From: an uncultured Porphyromonadaceae bacterium
Lineage (GTDB): Bacteria; Bacteroidota; Bacteroidia; Bacteroidales; Muribaculaceae
Assembly (NCBI GenBank): GCA_947643165.1
Contig: CANRVB010000002.1
Span: 124,001 to 188,000, forward strand
Direction of reading: 5' to 3'
DNA: 64,000 nucleotides
Shown here: positions 17,485 to 26,739 of the stretch, one piece after another
How the letters are laid out: each line of letters opens with the position of its first letter
Numbering within the stretch: position 1 is the stretch's first letter
Translations under genes and position numbers: made by a program
The notes under the pieces: generated by a model
Database searches by the model: none
What the model was told of the DNA's origin: nothing
The model's input: the letters and a program-made list of their open reading frames with translations, nothing else

Positions 17485-19518
17485 ATGGCAGACTACACAA
17501 AGCTCGAGGGCATGATCGATTCAACACCCATAATGAAAGATTATGCCGATATCGAATCAGCCAAACTCCCCGAATTTCAGATTGACTCAAAGATACCGGA
17601 AGGTCCGATAGCTGAGAAGTGGACCAACTACAAGGCTCACCAGAAACTTGTCAATCCGGCCAACAAGCGTAACCTCGACGTTATCGTGGTCGGTACAGGT
17701 CTGGCAGGTGCTTCGGCCGCCTCTACTCTCGGCGAACTCGGTTTCAACGTATACAACTTCTGCATTCAGGATTCTCCCCGTCGCGCTCACTCGATCGCTG
17801 CTCAGGGTGGTATCAATGCAGCTAAAGATTATCAGAACGACGGCGACTCTGTTTACCGCCTGTTCTATGACACTGTGAAAGGCGGTGACTTCCGTTCGCG
17901 CGAAGCCAATGTATACCGTCTGGCAGAGGTGTCGAACAATATCATTGACCAGTGCGTGGCACAGGGTGTACCTTTCGCCCGCGAGTATGGCGGTCTCCTG
18001 GCCAACCGTTCGTTCGGTGGCGCACAGGTAAGCCGTACATTCTATGCCAAGGGTCAGACAGGCCAGCAGCTCCTTCTGGGTGCTTACTCATCGCTCAACC
18101 GTCAGATCAACAAGGGCACAGTGCGTTCGTTCAACCGTCGTGAGATGCTCGATCTCGTTATCATCGACGGCCGCGCACGCGGTATCATTGTCCGCAACCT
18201 CATCACCGGCGAGATAGAGCGCTATGCCGCCCACGCAGTCGTTCTGGCTACCGGTGGTTATGGCCGTACGTTCTTCCTGTCGACAAACGCCATGGGTTGT
18301 AACGGCTCTGCCGCTATCCAGGTGTTCAAGAAGGGCGCTTATCTCAGCAACCTCGCCTTCACTCAGATCCACCCCACCTGTATTCCCGTTCACGGAGAAG
18401 ATCAGTCGAAGCTCACACTTATGAGTGAGTCACTCCGTAACGACGGTCGCATCTGGGTTCCCAAGAAGAAGGAAGATGCCGAGGCTATCCGTGCAGGCAA
18501 GAAGAAACCTACCGATATTCCCGACGAGGACCGCGACTTCTATCTGGAGCGCCGTTATCCGGCATTCGGCAACCTCTGTCCCCGCGATATCGCCAGCCGC
18601 GCAGCCAAGGAGCGTTGTGACGCAGGCTATGGTGTAGGTACAGGCAATGCCGTTTATCTTGACTTCAAGTATGCCATCAACCGTCTCGGCAAGGATGCTG
18701 TGGCCGACCGCTACGGCAACCTCTTCGATATGTATCAGATGATCTCTGATGACAATCCTTATGAGACACCTATGATGATCTTCCCTGCCAGCCACTACAC
18801 TATGGGCGGTATATGGGTTGACTACGAGCTCCAGACCTCTATCAAGGGTCTCTTCGCGATAGGTGAGTGCAACTTCTCGGATCACGGTGCGAACCGTCTG
18901 GGTGCCAGCGCGCTCATGCAGGGTCTTGCCGATGGTTATTTCGTTCTGCCCTACACTATGCAGAACTACCTGAGCGACCAGATCAAGGTGTCGCGCACAA
19001 CTTTCGATACCTCGCACCCCGAATTCGACGAGGCTGAGAAGGCCGTACGTGCACGTATCGAGAAGCTGATGAACATCAAGGGTACCAAGAGCCCCGACGA
19101 GATCCACAAGAAGCTGGGTCACGTGATGTGGAATCTCGTAGGTATGGGACGTACACTCCAGAGCCTTGTCAAGGCTATCGACGAGGTAGAGCAGGTAAGA
19201 AAGGAATTCTATACCGATCTCCGCATCGTGGGCAAGGCTGATGACCTCAATACCGAACTTGAAAAGGCACTGCGTCTTGAAGACTTCATCGTGATGGCCA
19301 AGATGATGGCTATCGACGCTCTTCACCGCAACGAGAGCTGTGGAGCTCACTTCCGCGAGGAATACCAGACAGCCGACGGCGAGGCCGCACGTAACGACCA
19401 GGACTACATGTATGTAAGCTGCTGGAAGTATACCGGCGATACCGAGAAGCCTGTTCTTCTCAAGGAGCCCCTGAAGTATGAGGCTATCAAGGTTCAGACC
19501 CGTAACTATAAGTCGTGA
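17485..19518 (+). CDS. sdhA: Succinate dehydrogenase/fumarate reductase flavoprotein subunit
   Basis: A 677-residue catalytic subunit. The FAD-binding motif [16 protein letters not shown] is near residue 70. [12 protein letters not shown] holds the histidine for covalent FAD. HPTCIPV, with the catalytic region after it, and [23 protein letters not shown] complete the signature. It interconverts succinate and fumarate; in an anaerobe the fumarate-reducing direction is expected. There are about 30 extra residues before the usual start region ([13 protein letters not shown]); the annotated ATG is kept because the frame is open and no better start is seen close by. Confidence 0.97.
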   Translation: MADYTKLEGMIDSTPIMKDYADIESAKLPEFQIDSKIPEGPIAEKWTNYKAHQKLVNPANKRNLDVIVVGTGLAGASAASTLGELGFNVYNFCIQDSPRRAHSIAAQGGINAAKDYQNDGDSVYRLFYDTVKGGDFRSREANVYRLAEVSNNIIDQCVAQGVPFAREYGGLLANRSFGGAQVSRTFYAKGQTGQQLLLGAYSSLNRQINKGTVRSFNRREMLDLVIIDGRARGIIVRNLITGEIERYAAHAVVLATGGYGRTFFLSTNAMGCNGSAAIQVFKKGAYLSNLAFTQIHPTCIPVHGEDQSKLTLMSESLRNDGRIWVPKKKEDAEAIRAGKKKPTDIPDEDRDFYLERRYPAFGNLCPRDIASRAAKERCDAGYGVGTGNAVYLDFKYAINRLGKDAVADRYGNLFDMYQMISDDNPYETPMMIFPASHYTMGGIWVDYELQTSIKGLFAIGECNFSDHGANRLGASALMQGLADGYFVLPYTMQNYLSDQIKVSRTTFDTSHPEFDEAEKAVRARIEKLMNIKGTKSPDEIHKKLGHVMWNLVGMGRTLQSLVKAIDEVEQVRKEFYTDLRIVGKADDLNTELEKALRLEDFIVMAKMMAIDALHRNESCGAHFREEYQTADGEAARNDQDYMYVSCWKYTGDTEKPVLLKEPLKYEAIKVQTRNYKS

Positions 19519-19561
19519 TAACTCCCACTTTCCCTAACCCCACATCCAAATTGAACTATCA

Positions 19562-20317
19562 ATGGAAACAACTATAAGCGTAAATCTTAGAATTTGGCGT
19601 CAACGTGGTCCTAAGGAAAAAGGCCAGTTCGTCACCTATCATCTCGACAACGTATCTACAGGATCATCGTTTCTCGAGATGCTCGATATGCTCAACCAGC
19701 AGCTCGTAGAAAAGAACGAGGAGCCGGTTGTGTTCGACAGCGACTGCCGCGAGGGTATCTGCGGTATGTGCTCGCTCTATATCAACGGACACCCTCATGG
19801 TCCCGTTCAGGGCATCACAACCTGTCAGCTCCACATGCGTAAGTTCAACAACGGCGATACTATCACTATCGAGCCCTGGCGTTCGGCTGCGTTCCCTGTG
19901 ATACGCGACCTCATGGTCAACCGTAATGCTTTCGACCAGATCCAGCAGGCCGGTGGCTACGTATCGTTCAACTGCGGAGGCGCCCAGGATGCCAACTGTC
20001 TGCCTATCTCGAAGAAGGTGGCCGACATGGCTATGGACTCTGCTACATGTATCGGTTGCGGTGCTTGCGTAGCTGCTTGTAAGAACGGTTCCGCCATGCT
20101 GTTTGTAAGTGCCAAGGTAAGCCAGTTCGCTCTCCTGCCTCAGGGCCAGGTTGAACGTAAACGTCGCGCACGTGCAATGGTGGCCAAGATGGACGAGCTC
20201 GGATTCGGTAACTGTACCAACACCGGAGCTTGCGCCGCCGAGTGCCCCAAGAATGTGCCTCTGAGCAATATCGCACGTCTCAACCGCGAATTCATCAAAG
20301 CCAAGTGCGCTGAGTAA
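19562..20317 (+). CDS. sdhB: Succinate dehydrogenase/fumarate reductase iron-sulfur subunit
   Basis: A 251-residue protein carrying three clusters. The 2Fe-2S cysteines are in CREGICGMC and TTCQLH. The 4Fe-4S site is [11 protein letters not shown], and the other cluster ligands lie in [14 protein letters not shown]. It links the flavin in SdhA to the heme-quinone subunit SdhC. It is the last gene of the operon, 43 bases after sdhA, and is followed by a perfect terminator hairpin. Confidence 0.97.
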   Translation: METTISVNLRIWRQRGPKEKGQFVTYHLDNVSTGSSFLEMLDMLNQQLVEKNEEPVVFDSDCREGICGMCSLYINGHPHGPVQGITTCQLHMRKFNNGDTITIEPWRSAAFPVIRDLMVNRNAFDQIQQAGGYVSFNCGGAQDANCLPISKKVADMAMDSATCIGCGACVAACKNGSAMLFVSAKVSQFALLPQGQVERKRRARAMVAKMDELGFGNCTNTGACAAECPKNVPLSNIARLNREFIKAKCAE

Positions 20318-20336
20318 TAACTCGGGCACGCTTTAT

Positions 20337-20384
20337 AAAAAGTTAACCGGCCTTGCTCGATTGAGCAAGGCCGGTTAACTTTTT
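20337..20384. terminator. Terminator between sdhB and the convergent barrel gene
   Basis: A perfect 22-bp stem (20337-20358 with 20363-20384) with a 4-base loop, A-rich on the left and T-rich on the right, so it can end transcripts from both sides. Confidence 0.92.
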
Positions 20385-20417
20385 GTGTGTCCCGTTGTGG
20401 CCGGGAGGGGGGAATTT

Positions 20418-21806
20418 TCAGTCGATTGAGAAACGTAGGCCCAGATTAAGGCTGAAATTCCATGGTTTTTCTTTGTATATAGTATTGATAGATGTTCCGT
20501 CATCAAAGAAGTAGCTCACACTTGGCTCTGCGTATATGCCGACATTGTCGGTGATGTTATACTGAGCGCCTATGCCTCCGTTGACCGACCACTGGAGAGG
20601 TTTCTCGCGCAGCGAGTTTGTGGTTGTCTTTTTGGTCAGGCCATACTCTATGTGATGTTCTCTGAGTTTGGCCGACACACACTTGTCGGCCTCTGCGCCT
20701 CCGGTGAGATAGAAGTCGAAGCCTATTACGGAGAATGCCCTGAATTTCACGTTGACAGGAATTCCGATATAGTGCAGCTTCTGGGTGCCGGTCTTATAGT
20801 TTGTCTTGGTGCCCGACTGATAGTCGGTGGTGAGATTGGTGTAGTTGAGACCTGCTTCCAGCGCAATGCGGTCCGACAGGCGGTATGCGAAGCTCAATCC
20901 CATTCTGACAGGCTGGCGGTGATGTTCTTCGGTAGAGTAATAGAGATTGTCGGAATACTCCTGGGCTGCCGCGTCCGACATGGTCGGAACCCTTGTCTGC
21001 AATACGGCGTTGGCCGGATATGACAGGCTGGAAAGCTTGCCGCCGGTGTAGCCTGGCGTTGCGCTGCCCGAATTGAAGGCATAGTTCATGCTGCCCGATG
21101 AGTGCAGATTGATCTCAAGACCGCCTTTGCGCTTGTTCGTGCGCTTGTTGCCGAACAAACGGTTGTCGGCGTATGTGCTTGTATTGCTGCGGTTTCGGGT
21201 GTACAGACTATTGTAAGGTTGAGCGTTGTTGTTGTCGGCCGACAGGCTGTCCCGACCGGCGGGAGCATTTATCTCGGCAAGCATGTCATTGTCCTGACCG
21301 TATTCCGTCGTGGGGTCGGCGATGGCGGCAGTGGATACCGTGGCATTTTCAGGCAGATTGTTTTCCTGTGAGCTTTTGGCCCTTGCACGTATGGCATTGG
21401 CCAGAAAATTGCTTGCATATCTGCTTATGGCATTCTTGCGGTCGGCTGCCGGCTCCTGATCCTGCGGTTGCTGATCGGTATTCTGTGCGTACGATGCGTT
21501 CAGGTTTTCCTCAGCCCGGACAGTATTCACTTTCGATGCTATCTGGGCTGTGTTGATATTCAGATTGTCGTTTGTCGACATGGCGAGATAGCCGGCCGTG
21601 AGGGCAGCTGCGACTATAGCTGCGGCGTCAAGCGACCTATGCAGTATCAAAACCGGCTTCTTTCTGGCAGGCGCGTTCTTCTTGGCCGGGAGCTGTTGCA
21701 TGCCGGCGTTGATGCGGTTCCACAGATCTGCAGGGAGCTCGGTCTCGTAGTCGCGCATCCGGTCCTTTATGTCATCTGTCCATGTATGTTTCATATCGTC
21801 TGTCAT
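20418..21806 (-). CDS. Dma-like trans-envelope anti-sigma protein with C-terminal outer-membrane barrel
   Basis: A 462-residue protein. Residues 1-55 are charged and likely cytoplasmic (DDIKDRMRDYETELPADLWNRI). One hydrophobic helix follows at about 58-76. Then comes a polar, low-complexity linker of roughly 150 residues, rich in Asn, Ala and Gln. From about residue 230 there are amphipathic strands typical of a small outer-membrane beta-barrel, ending in GLRFSID. This matches the dual membrane-spanning anti-sigma (Dma) layout described in Bacteroides. The start overlaps the sigma factor stop by 4 bases, so the two are translationally coupled. The role as the sigma factor's partner is inferred from layout and context; an ordinary PorT-like barrel is the alternative. 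Confidence 0.75.
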   Translation of the reverse strand: MTDDMKHTWTDDIKDRMRDYETELPADLWNRINAGMQQLPAKKNAPARKKPVLILHRSLDAAAIVAAALTAGYLAMSTNDNLNINTAQIASKVNTVRAEENLNASYAQNTDQQPQDQEPAADRKNAISRYASNFLANAIRARAKSSQENNLPENATVSTAAIADPTTEYGQDNDMLAEINAPAGRDSLSADNNNAQPYNSLYTRNRSNTSTYADNRLFGNKRTNKRKGGLEINLHSSGSMNYAFNSGSATPGYTGGKLSSLSYPANAVLQTRVPTMSDAAAQEYSDNLYYSTEEHHRQPVRMGLSFAYRLSDRIALEAGLNYTNLTTDYQSGTKTNYKTGTQKLHYIGIPVNVKFRAFSVIGFDFYLTGGAEADKCVSAKLREHHIEYGLTKKTTTNSLREKPLQWSVNGGIGAQYNITDNVGIYAEPSVSYFFDDGTSINTIYKEKPWNFSLNLGLRFSID

Positions 21807-22360
21807 TGCTGATTTTGATATTGTTTAATCTTGGCTGCAAGCAGGGCCTTGGCCCTGTGCAGTTGCGAGGCTGAGCTGCTTTCTTTTATTCCGAGCAGTT
21901 CGGCAATTTCTTTGTGTGTGTGTTCTTCGATCACGTATAGATTGAAGATAGTGCGATAGCCGTCAGGCAATTCTCTGATGAGTGTGTGTATTACTTCCGG
22001 TGTCAGACCGTCTATTTCCGGTTCTTCATCTGCAGGATGTTCGGTCAGGTCGTTTACGTCAGTCCAGTCGGTCAACCCGTTGTCTTTTATAAACCTGAGC
22101 GATTCGTTTATCACGATTCTGCTCATCCAGCTCCTGAATGATCCCTCACCTCTGTATTCAAAGTTCCCCAACGCAGAAAATATCTTGATGAAGCTGTCCT
22201 GTATCACATCTTTGACATTCTCATCGTTCACGATATATCGCGAACAGATAGCGTATAGACGTCCACCATACAGATCGTATATCGATTTGTATGCGCTCGG
22301 CACACCTTTCATGGCCTGACAGATCAGGTTGAACTCGGTTATGGCAGACTCTTTACTCAT
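21803..22360 (-). CDS. ECF RNA polymerase sigma factor (Das-like)
   Basis: A 185-residue ECF sigma factor. Region 2 is visible as AYKSIYDLYGGRLYAICSRYIVND with VKDVIQDSFIKIF and FRSWMSRIVINESL. An acidic linker follows (ADEEPEIDG), then region 4: LPDGYRTIFNLYVIEEHTHKEIAELLGIKESSSASQLHRAK. It would direct RNA polymerase to a small set of envelope genes. The anti-sigma-like gene overlaps its stop by 4 bases. A NigD-like lipoprotein gene lies upstream on the same strand, separated by a hairpin. Similar trios occur in Bacteroides as Das1, Dma1 and NigD1, from memory. Confidence 0.92.
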   Translation of the reverse strand: MSKESAITEFNLICQAMKGVPSAYKSIYDLYGGRLYAICSRYIVNDENVKDVIQDSFIKIFSALGNFEYRGEGSFRSWMSRIVINESLRFIKDNGLTDWTDVNDLTEHPADEEPEIDGLTPEVIHTLIRELPDGYRTIFNLYVIEEHTHKEIAELLGIKESSSASQLHRAKALLAAKIKQYQNQQ

Positions 22361-22391
22361 TTGTCGTCGAGAGAGCAGGTCTTTTTTTTGA

Positions 22392-22427
22392 AAGCAAGCG
22401 GAATCAGATGATAGATTCCGCTTGCTT
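22392..22427 (-). terminator. Hairpin between the NigD-like and sigma factor genes
   Basis: A perfect 14-bp stem (22392-22405 with 22414-22427) with an 8-base loop. In the minus-strand transcript it is followed by A rather than U residues, so it may be an attenuator or a processing hairpin that splits expression of the two genes rather than a full terminator. Confidence 0.55.
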
Positions 22428-22463
22428 CTGCGTGAAGCTGATTATAATAGAAGTTAGGTTCGG

Positions 22464-23192
22464 TCAGTCGATTTGTTTGAGCGGGCGGAGCGACAGATAC
22501 ATTTCTGCCGTTCGCGGACCTGTCGGCGAAAGCCAGTTGATCTTGATTGTAGCCCGGTTGTCGCTGTTGCCCTCCACTATGTCGTTAAGGTTGAAGGCAA
22601 TCACAGCTTGGCCGTACTGTTGTCCTATCAGATCTCCGTTGGCTTTGTGCCTGAGTTCAAATTCCAGCGGATTATCCGGATTTATATCTCGTATTAGATA
22701 GAATTCGTGTCTTGAAGTTACTGAACCGCTGGTCAGCGCAGTCAGGTGGAGAGTCAGGTATCCATCCTCGGCATTGGTCATCCAATCGTCTATTATGTGT
22801 ACAGGATCGTTTCCATATTGGGCGTTGTTATCTGTCAGAAGATTTGGAACGGTATTTTTTGTCTGGATGCTGTCGATCTCAAGCAATGTCACCTTTTGAA
22901 AGGTCATCTCGTCTTCGGCCTTGATCTCCGACGTTTGCCTTATGGTGGCGATCGCGCGGACTTCCTTATTGCCGAACGGTGAAGTTGCCATGTTGGTGGG
23001 AACGAGGGTATGCGTGCCTGTGAGTTTCATCACGAATCCCCCGTTGTCGTCGGGCACTACTGTCACAACAGCTGTAGCAGTAGTAGGGGATTGCAGATTG
23101 GCGATATCATCATCGTAGTCCTTGCACGACTGGGCCAGCATAGCGGTAATGCTGATTATGGTGGTTAAAAGTATTTTGTGAAATAGTTTCAT
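22464..23192 (-). CDS. NigD-like lipoprotein
   Basis: A 242-residue lipoprotein with the signal ending in MLAQSC (Cys23). The mature part begins KDYDDD, an acidic run often seen in surface-exported Bacteroidetes lipoproteins. The C-terminal half looks like the NigD beta-sandwich, with NPLEFELRHKANGD and a late strand-rich region ending SLRPLKQID. It sits upstream of the ECF sigma factor on the same strand. In Bacteroides a NigD-type lipoprotein belongs to the Das1/Dma1 vesiculation circuit, so this may be the sigma factor's target. Its own biochemical role is unknown. Confidence 0.75.
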   Translation of the reverse strand: MKLFHKILLTTIISITAMLAQSCKDYDDDIANLQSPTTATAVVTVVPDDNGGFVMKLTGTHTLVPTNMATSPFGNKEVRAIATIRQTSEIKAEDEMTFQKVTLLEIDSIQTKNTVPNLLTDNNAQYGNDPVHIIDDWMTNAEDGYLTLHLTALTSGSVTSRHEFYLIRDINPDNPLEFELRHKANGDLIGQQYGQAVIAFNLNDIVEGNSDNRATIKINWLSPTGPRTAEMYLSLRPLKQID

Positions 23193-23489
23193 AATGATTG
23201 TTTGATCGGTTGTCTATATATATAATCAAGCATTCCGCGGAATCTTGCATGACATAACAGAAAAAAAAATCACTTTTTTGCAAAAAAAAATGCATCTGTG
23301 GCTTATGAAAGGTGAATTTTTCAGGCGTCGGTAGGCGTTAGGGCTTCCGGATAAGTGCTTGTTTATAGGTAATATAGATGAGGCTCGCAACCGATTGCCA
23401 CAGTGCGGGCCTTTAGCTTTGCACGCGACAGGTTGCAAGAACAATCGTTAGGCGGTTGTTTGGGTTTGATATATGGCAGCGGGCTGCAC
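23193..23489. other. Intergenic region between the NigD-like gene and menA
   Basis: No gene is seen. A near-perfect dyad sits at 23228-23247 (see findings). A-tracts and T-tracts lie at about 23262-23290. A plus-strand TAGCTTTG is at 23414-23421, without a well-spaced -33. A hairpin at 23440-23460 could end the menA transcript. The rest is unexplained. Confidence 0.5.
23440..23460 (-). terminator. Putative terminator after menA
   Basis: An 8-bp stem (23440-23447 with 23453-23460, one G-T pair) and a 5-base loop lie 30 bases past the menA stop. There is no strong U-tract. Confidence 0.4.
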
Positions 23490-24362
23490 TCAGCTGCAGA
23501 GCGATGCTATTGTGTAGAGCACGGCAACGGCAAGCAGGATCATGGATGTCTTTCCGAGCATAGGGTTGAGCGCGCGACCCTTGAGGGGGAGAATCTTGAG
23601 CCATAATCTGATCACATCGGCTGCGCAACCTATGGCTATGAGCCACCACAGACCGCCCAGTGCGATCAGGGCCGGCAGGATGAGCAGTACTCCGGCTATG
23701 CCGTTCAGCAAGTATAGGAGCATGGTGCGCGGTCGTCCGAGCTTTACGGCCAGGGTGATTTTGCCCACGGCTTTGTCGGCTTTTCTGTCGCGTACGTTGT
23801 TGACAATAAGGACGTTTGCTCCAAGGAGTCCGGCCCCGACGGATGCCGCGGCCACAGTAGCGTTGATCTCGCCGGATTGCAGGTAGTAGGTGAGGCAGAT
23901 AGGTATTATGCCGAAAAAGGCTATTACGGTCACTTCTCCAAGGCAATGACGCGACAACGGATATGGCCCTGCGGAATAGGCCATTGCCATCACTGCTATC
24001 AGTATGCCTACAGGTAGGAGCCACCATCCGGCGAACGGTATGAGACAGCAACCTATGATGGCAGCCGTGCCAAGTGTGGCGTATGTGGCTATGAGCATTG
24101 CCCGTGGGGTGATGTCGCCTTCAGTCACACCCCGGCGCGGGCCTACACGTCCGGGAGAGTCGAGACCGTCGCGATAGTCGTAGTATTCGTTGGCAAAGTT
24201 GCTTGATATCTGGGCAAGCAGTGCGAAAAGCAGGCATAGCATAGCTGGAAGCCAGCGGAACGAGCCTGATGATACAGCGAGACCACATGCAAGAATGACT
24301 CCGGCTACAGACACCGGAAGGGTACGCAGACGTATGGCCTCGATCCAACATTTCAGTTTCAT
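23490..24362 (-). CDS. menA: 1,4-dihydroxy-2-naphthoate polyprenyltransferase
   Basis: A 290-residue UbiA-family membrane prenyltransferase making demethylmenaquinone. The first aspartate-rich motif is NEYYDYRDGLDS and the second is NNVRDRKADKAVGK; both bind the prenyl diphosphate through magnesium. About eight or nine hydrophobic helices are visible. The start MKLKCWIEAIRLRTLP is the family start. The frame stays open far upstream inside the neighbouring gene, but that part has no family features. It lies 8 bases after the ATPase gene and probably belongs to the tsaC operon. Menaquinone is the partner of SdhC. Confidence 0.94.
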   Translation of the reverse strand: MKLKCWIEAIRLRTLPVSVAGVILACGLAVSSGSFRWLPAMLCLLFALLAQISSNFANEYYDYRDGLDSPGRVGPRRGVTEGDITPRAMLIATYATLGTAAIIGCCLIPFAGWWLLPVGILIAVMAMAYSAGPYPLSRHCLGEVTVIAFFGIIPICLTYYLQSGEINATVAAASVGAGLLGANVLIVNNVRDRKADKAVGKITLAVKLGRPRTMLLYLLNGIAGVLLILPALIALGGLWWLIAIGCAADVIRLWLKILPLKGRALNPMLGKTSMILLAVAVLYTIASLCS

Positions 24363-24370
24363 CGTGGATA

Positions 24371-26077
24371 TCAGTTTTTCTGTTGCTTTTTGTCTTTGTG
24401 CTTTGGGTTGTACGGCTTGTTGTGCCGGTTTTGATTCTTTGGTCGGTTGATGCGGACTCCGGAAGCCTGGCGTTGGTCTGTAGCGGTGGTTATGGCGCTG
24501 GTCGGAGTGTCGACAGGTTTGTCCATGCCGAAGCATGCTGTTATGGCTGTGCGGATGCGTGCGGCGCCACGTCCTTCCTGCCGCAGTATGTTCAGTATGG
24601 TCTTGACATATTCGTCTTTGCTCTTGAGTCCGCAAAGACCGGCCACATTGCTGGCGGGAAGCATCGACTTCTGGTTGTAAACCTTGAGTATCGAGGCATA
24701 GTCGTTGGCGGCCACATAGTGACGGAAGTCTCGGCAAAAATTATCATACAGACCCCGGGGATTGATCTCGGTCATCAGCGATGTCAGGTGCTCCTCAAGC
24801 ATGTTGATGTTGGCGAAACGTCCGTCAACCCTGTACTCCATGGTGCGCTTTACGCGATGACGCGTGTGGAGCAACGCCTGTTGCTTAAGATCCTGCCTGA
24901 ACTGCCGGAGTAGGGAAGCCTTGACTTTCTCAAATACGCGTTGTTCGTCCTTGCGGCAGTAGGAGGCTACAGCGCGTACTACCTCCTCAAGCATCAGGAT
25001 ATTCTCTATCTCAGCGACATCCGGCACCATGATGCGTTTTCTACGCAGGTATTCCACTTCTTTCTCATCACGTCGGTCGCGATCTACAATGCCATGACTG
25101 TCAAGATGATGGAATGTGGATAGATCGTTGAACGTACGCGTAGCCTCTATAACTTTGTTGCAGCTGCCAAGTGGCTTCACACTGTAGTCTTTGAATACCA
25201 GCGGATATAGCTGGGCATCGATCGAATGTACACTGTCGCCTTCTATGAATAAGACCGGTTTCCGGGAGCCGATTATCGTGAGGTAGATCTCATCGGTCAG
25301 CTGCGATCCTTGTGGTAGCACTTCATAGTCCCATGCCCGCAGGTCGGCATCAAAACGGCGTACCCATATAAGCAGTGCATCCGATCTTGAGGATGCGAAC
25401 TCAAGGTCGTGTGTGGTGTAGACGAAAGTGCAGTCGGGACGCAACAGTTCTATGCGGTTCCATAGCGACTGCATAAGCTGGGGATGTAGAAACATCTCCG
25501 GACTGTCTACAAATATACGTGCGTTGTGTGGGGCATATAGTGTGGCGGCGATATGATATATCACGGCTTTCTCGCCGGCCGATAGCTTGATGGAGCTGTA
25601 CGATGTGTCGTTGTCATCGTCGCGGCTGAAAAGTATGCTGCCGCTCTCTACAAGCATTTTGTTGCCCGGAAATATTTCCTCCCAGAGCTCCACAACCTTG
25701 TCGAGTCGTGTTGTCGGGAGTGTCGATGGACGCCCGTTGGCCGAGTTGGCTGCCTTATACCTGAATAGGTTGACCATCTCATCGTGTATCAGCAACGACA
25801 TGAGCCGTTCGAGCTGAGTGGACGGATGAGTAGCGTCATAATGTGGCAGACGGGCATACAGATCGTCGAGTGATCCGGGTGTATCCTTGGCCGGACGGTT
25901 GTCATATAGTGCGCGTAGCGCCGAGAGGCGGAAGGGCGGATGGTCATTGGAGTCCTCTGCCATGCTTTCGGCGAACCGGGTTTTTCCTGCACCGTTGGCG
26001 CCGACAATCACTATGCGTTTGACCGGCGGCATTTGTTGGCTTGGCGCACCGTCAATTCGTTTTGGAAGTGTGATCAT
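24371..26077 (-). CDS. ABC/OLD-like ATPase fused to a DUF4435 Toprim-like nuclease domain (PARIS-like)
   Basis: A 568-residue protein. The N-terminal ATPase has Walker A GANGAGKT (26-33), an ABC signature LSAGEK (165-170), Walker B-like IFVDSPE and TTHD. From about residue 275 a Toprim-like domain follows, with acidic residues at Glu279 (FIEGDS) and Asp332/Asp334 (VDRDRR), as in DUF4435 proteins. The C-terminus is a very basic Asn/Lys/Gln tail. AriA (ATPase) and AriB (DUF4435) of the PARIS phage defence have these two domains, sometimes fused. Here the gene overlaps tsaC by 4 bases and precedes menA by 8, a housekeeping setting. Defence or tRNA-related nuclease function is possible; the true role is unknown. 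Confidence 0.82.
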   Translation of the reverse strand: MITLPKRIDGAPSQQMPPVKRIVIVGANGAGKTRFAESMAEDSNDHPPFRLSALRALYDNRPAKDTPGSLDDLYARLPHYDATHPSTQLERLMSLLIHDEMVNLFRYKAANSANGRPSTLPTTRLDKVVELWEEIFPGNKMLVESGSILFSRDDDNDTSYSSIKLSAGEKAVIYHIAATLYAPHNARIFVDSPEMFLHPQLMQSLWNRIELLRPDCTFVYTTHDLEFASSRSDALLIWVRRFDADLRAWDYEVLPQGSQLTDEIYLTIIGSRKPVLFIEGDSVHSIDAQLYPLVFKDYSVKPLGSCNKVIEATRTFNDLSTFHHLDSHGIVDRDRRDEKEVEYLRRKRIMVPDVAEIENILMLEEVVRAVASYCRKDEQRVFEKVKASLLRQFRQDLKQQALLHTRHRVKRTMEYRVDGRFANINMLEEHLTSLMTEINPRGLYDNFCRDFRHYVAANDYASILKVYNQKSMLPASNVAGLCGLKSKDEYVKTILNILRQEGRGAARIRTAITACFGMDKPVDTPTSAITTATDQRQASGVRINRPKNQNRHNKPYNPKHKDKKQQKN

Positions 26078-26691
26078 ATTGTCAGCTGTTTTGGGCCTTC
26101 TCTTAGTATTACAGGATCTGTGGGATCTTCCGAAATGTCGATTACAGCCGAAGGAGTCAGTATACCGCTACCTCCGTCTATGGCGAGATCAATGCGTCCG
26201 TTAAATATCGAGGCGAGCGATTGGGCATCGGCCGATTCCTCTGGAGCGTCCCGGTTGACGGGTACCGATGTCGATAATATCGGTGATCCGAGCGCATCGG
26301 CAAGTGCCAGTGTGATTTCGTTTGACGGAACACGTATCCCTACAGTCTTGCGCCCCTTGAAGAGTTTCGGAAGGCGTGGAGTGGCCGGGAGTACGAATGT
26401 GAAAGGTCCCGGAAGATTGGCACGCATGAGCCGGAAGGCGTTGTTGTCTATCCGGGCATATTCCGATGCTTGCGACAGGTCGGAGCATACGATCGAAAGA
26501 GTCTGTTTGGCCGGATTGAGGTTCTTGATCCTGCATACCCGTTCTATGGCCCGGGCATTGGTTGCATCACACCCGATTGCATACAGCGTATCGGTTGGGT
26601 ATAGTATTATTCCGCCTGAGCGCAGAGCTTCTACGGCCTCGTCTATGAACAGCCGGTTGATATTGGTCGGATAGATACGTAGTATTTTCAT
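26074..26691 (-). CDS. tsaC: L-threonylcarbamoyladenylate synthase (Sua5/YrdC/YwlC)
   Basis: A 205-residue YrdC-domain enzyme that makes threonylcarbamoyl-AMP for the t6A37 modification of ANN-reading tRNAs. The family motifs GGIILYPTDTLYAIGCDA, RVCRIKNLNPAKQ, PGPFTFVLPA, TVGIRVPS and PILSTSVP are all present. The ATG at 26691 begins MKILRIYP; the longer frame upstream covers the promoter and is rejected. Its stop overlaps the ATPase gene start by 4 bases, so the two are translationally coupled. A minus-strand -7 box TAACTTTG lies at 26722-26729. Confidence 0.95.
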   Translation of the reverse strand: MKILRIYPTNINRLFIDEAVEALRSGGIILYPTDTLYAIGCDATNARAIERVCRIKNLNPAKQTLSIVCSDLSQASEYARIDNNAFRLMRANLPGPFTFVLPATPRLPKLFKGRKTVGIRVPSNEITLALADALGSPILSTSVPVNRDAPEESADAQSLASIFNGRIDLAIDGGSGILTPSAVIDISEDPTDPVILREGPKQLTI

Positions 26692-26721
26692 GTCAGTGGG
26701 GTTGAGTGTCCAATCTTTTTT

Positions 26722-26729
26722 CAAAGTTA
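26722..26729 (-). promoter_or_regulatory. -7 box of the tsaC operon
   Basis: TAACTTTG on the minus strand gives a predicted start about 25 bases before the tsaC ATG. It is part of a divergent promoter region with 26740-26769. No clear -33 is seen. Confidence 0.6.
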
Positions 26730-26739
26730 AGTAAAATAA

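Noticed and set aside
18430-19350. Minus-strand open frame of 306 codons opposite sdhA
   Set aside because: It is a shadow of the sdhA codons without a promoter or a ribosome site.
23262-23290. A/T-tracts as a promoter or terminator
   Set aside because: They could form a short A-T hairpin, but spacing and composition match neither a TAnnTTTG promoter nor a GC-stem terminator.
24363-24737. N-terminal extension of menA
   Set aside because: The frame is open through the neighbouring gene, but it is basic and featureless. The family start is at 24362.
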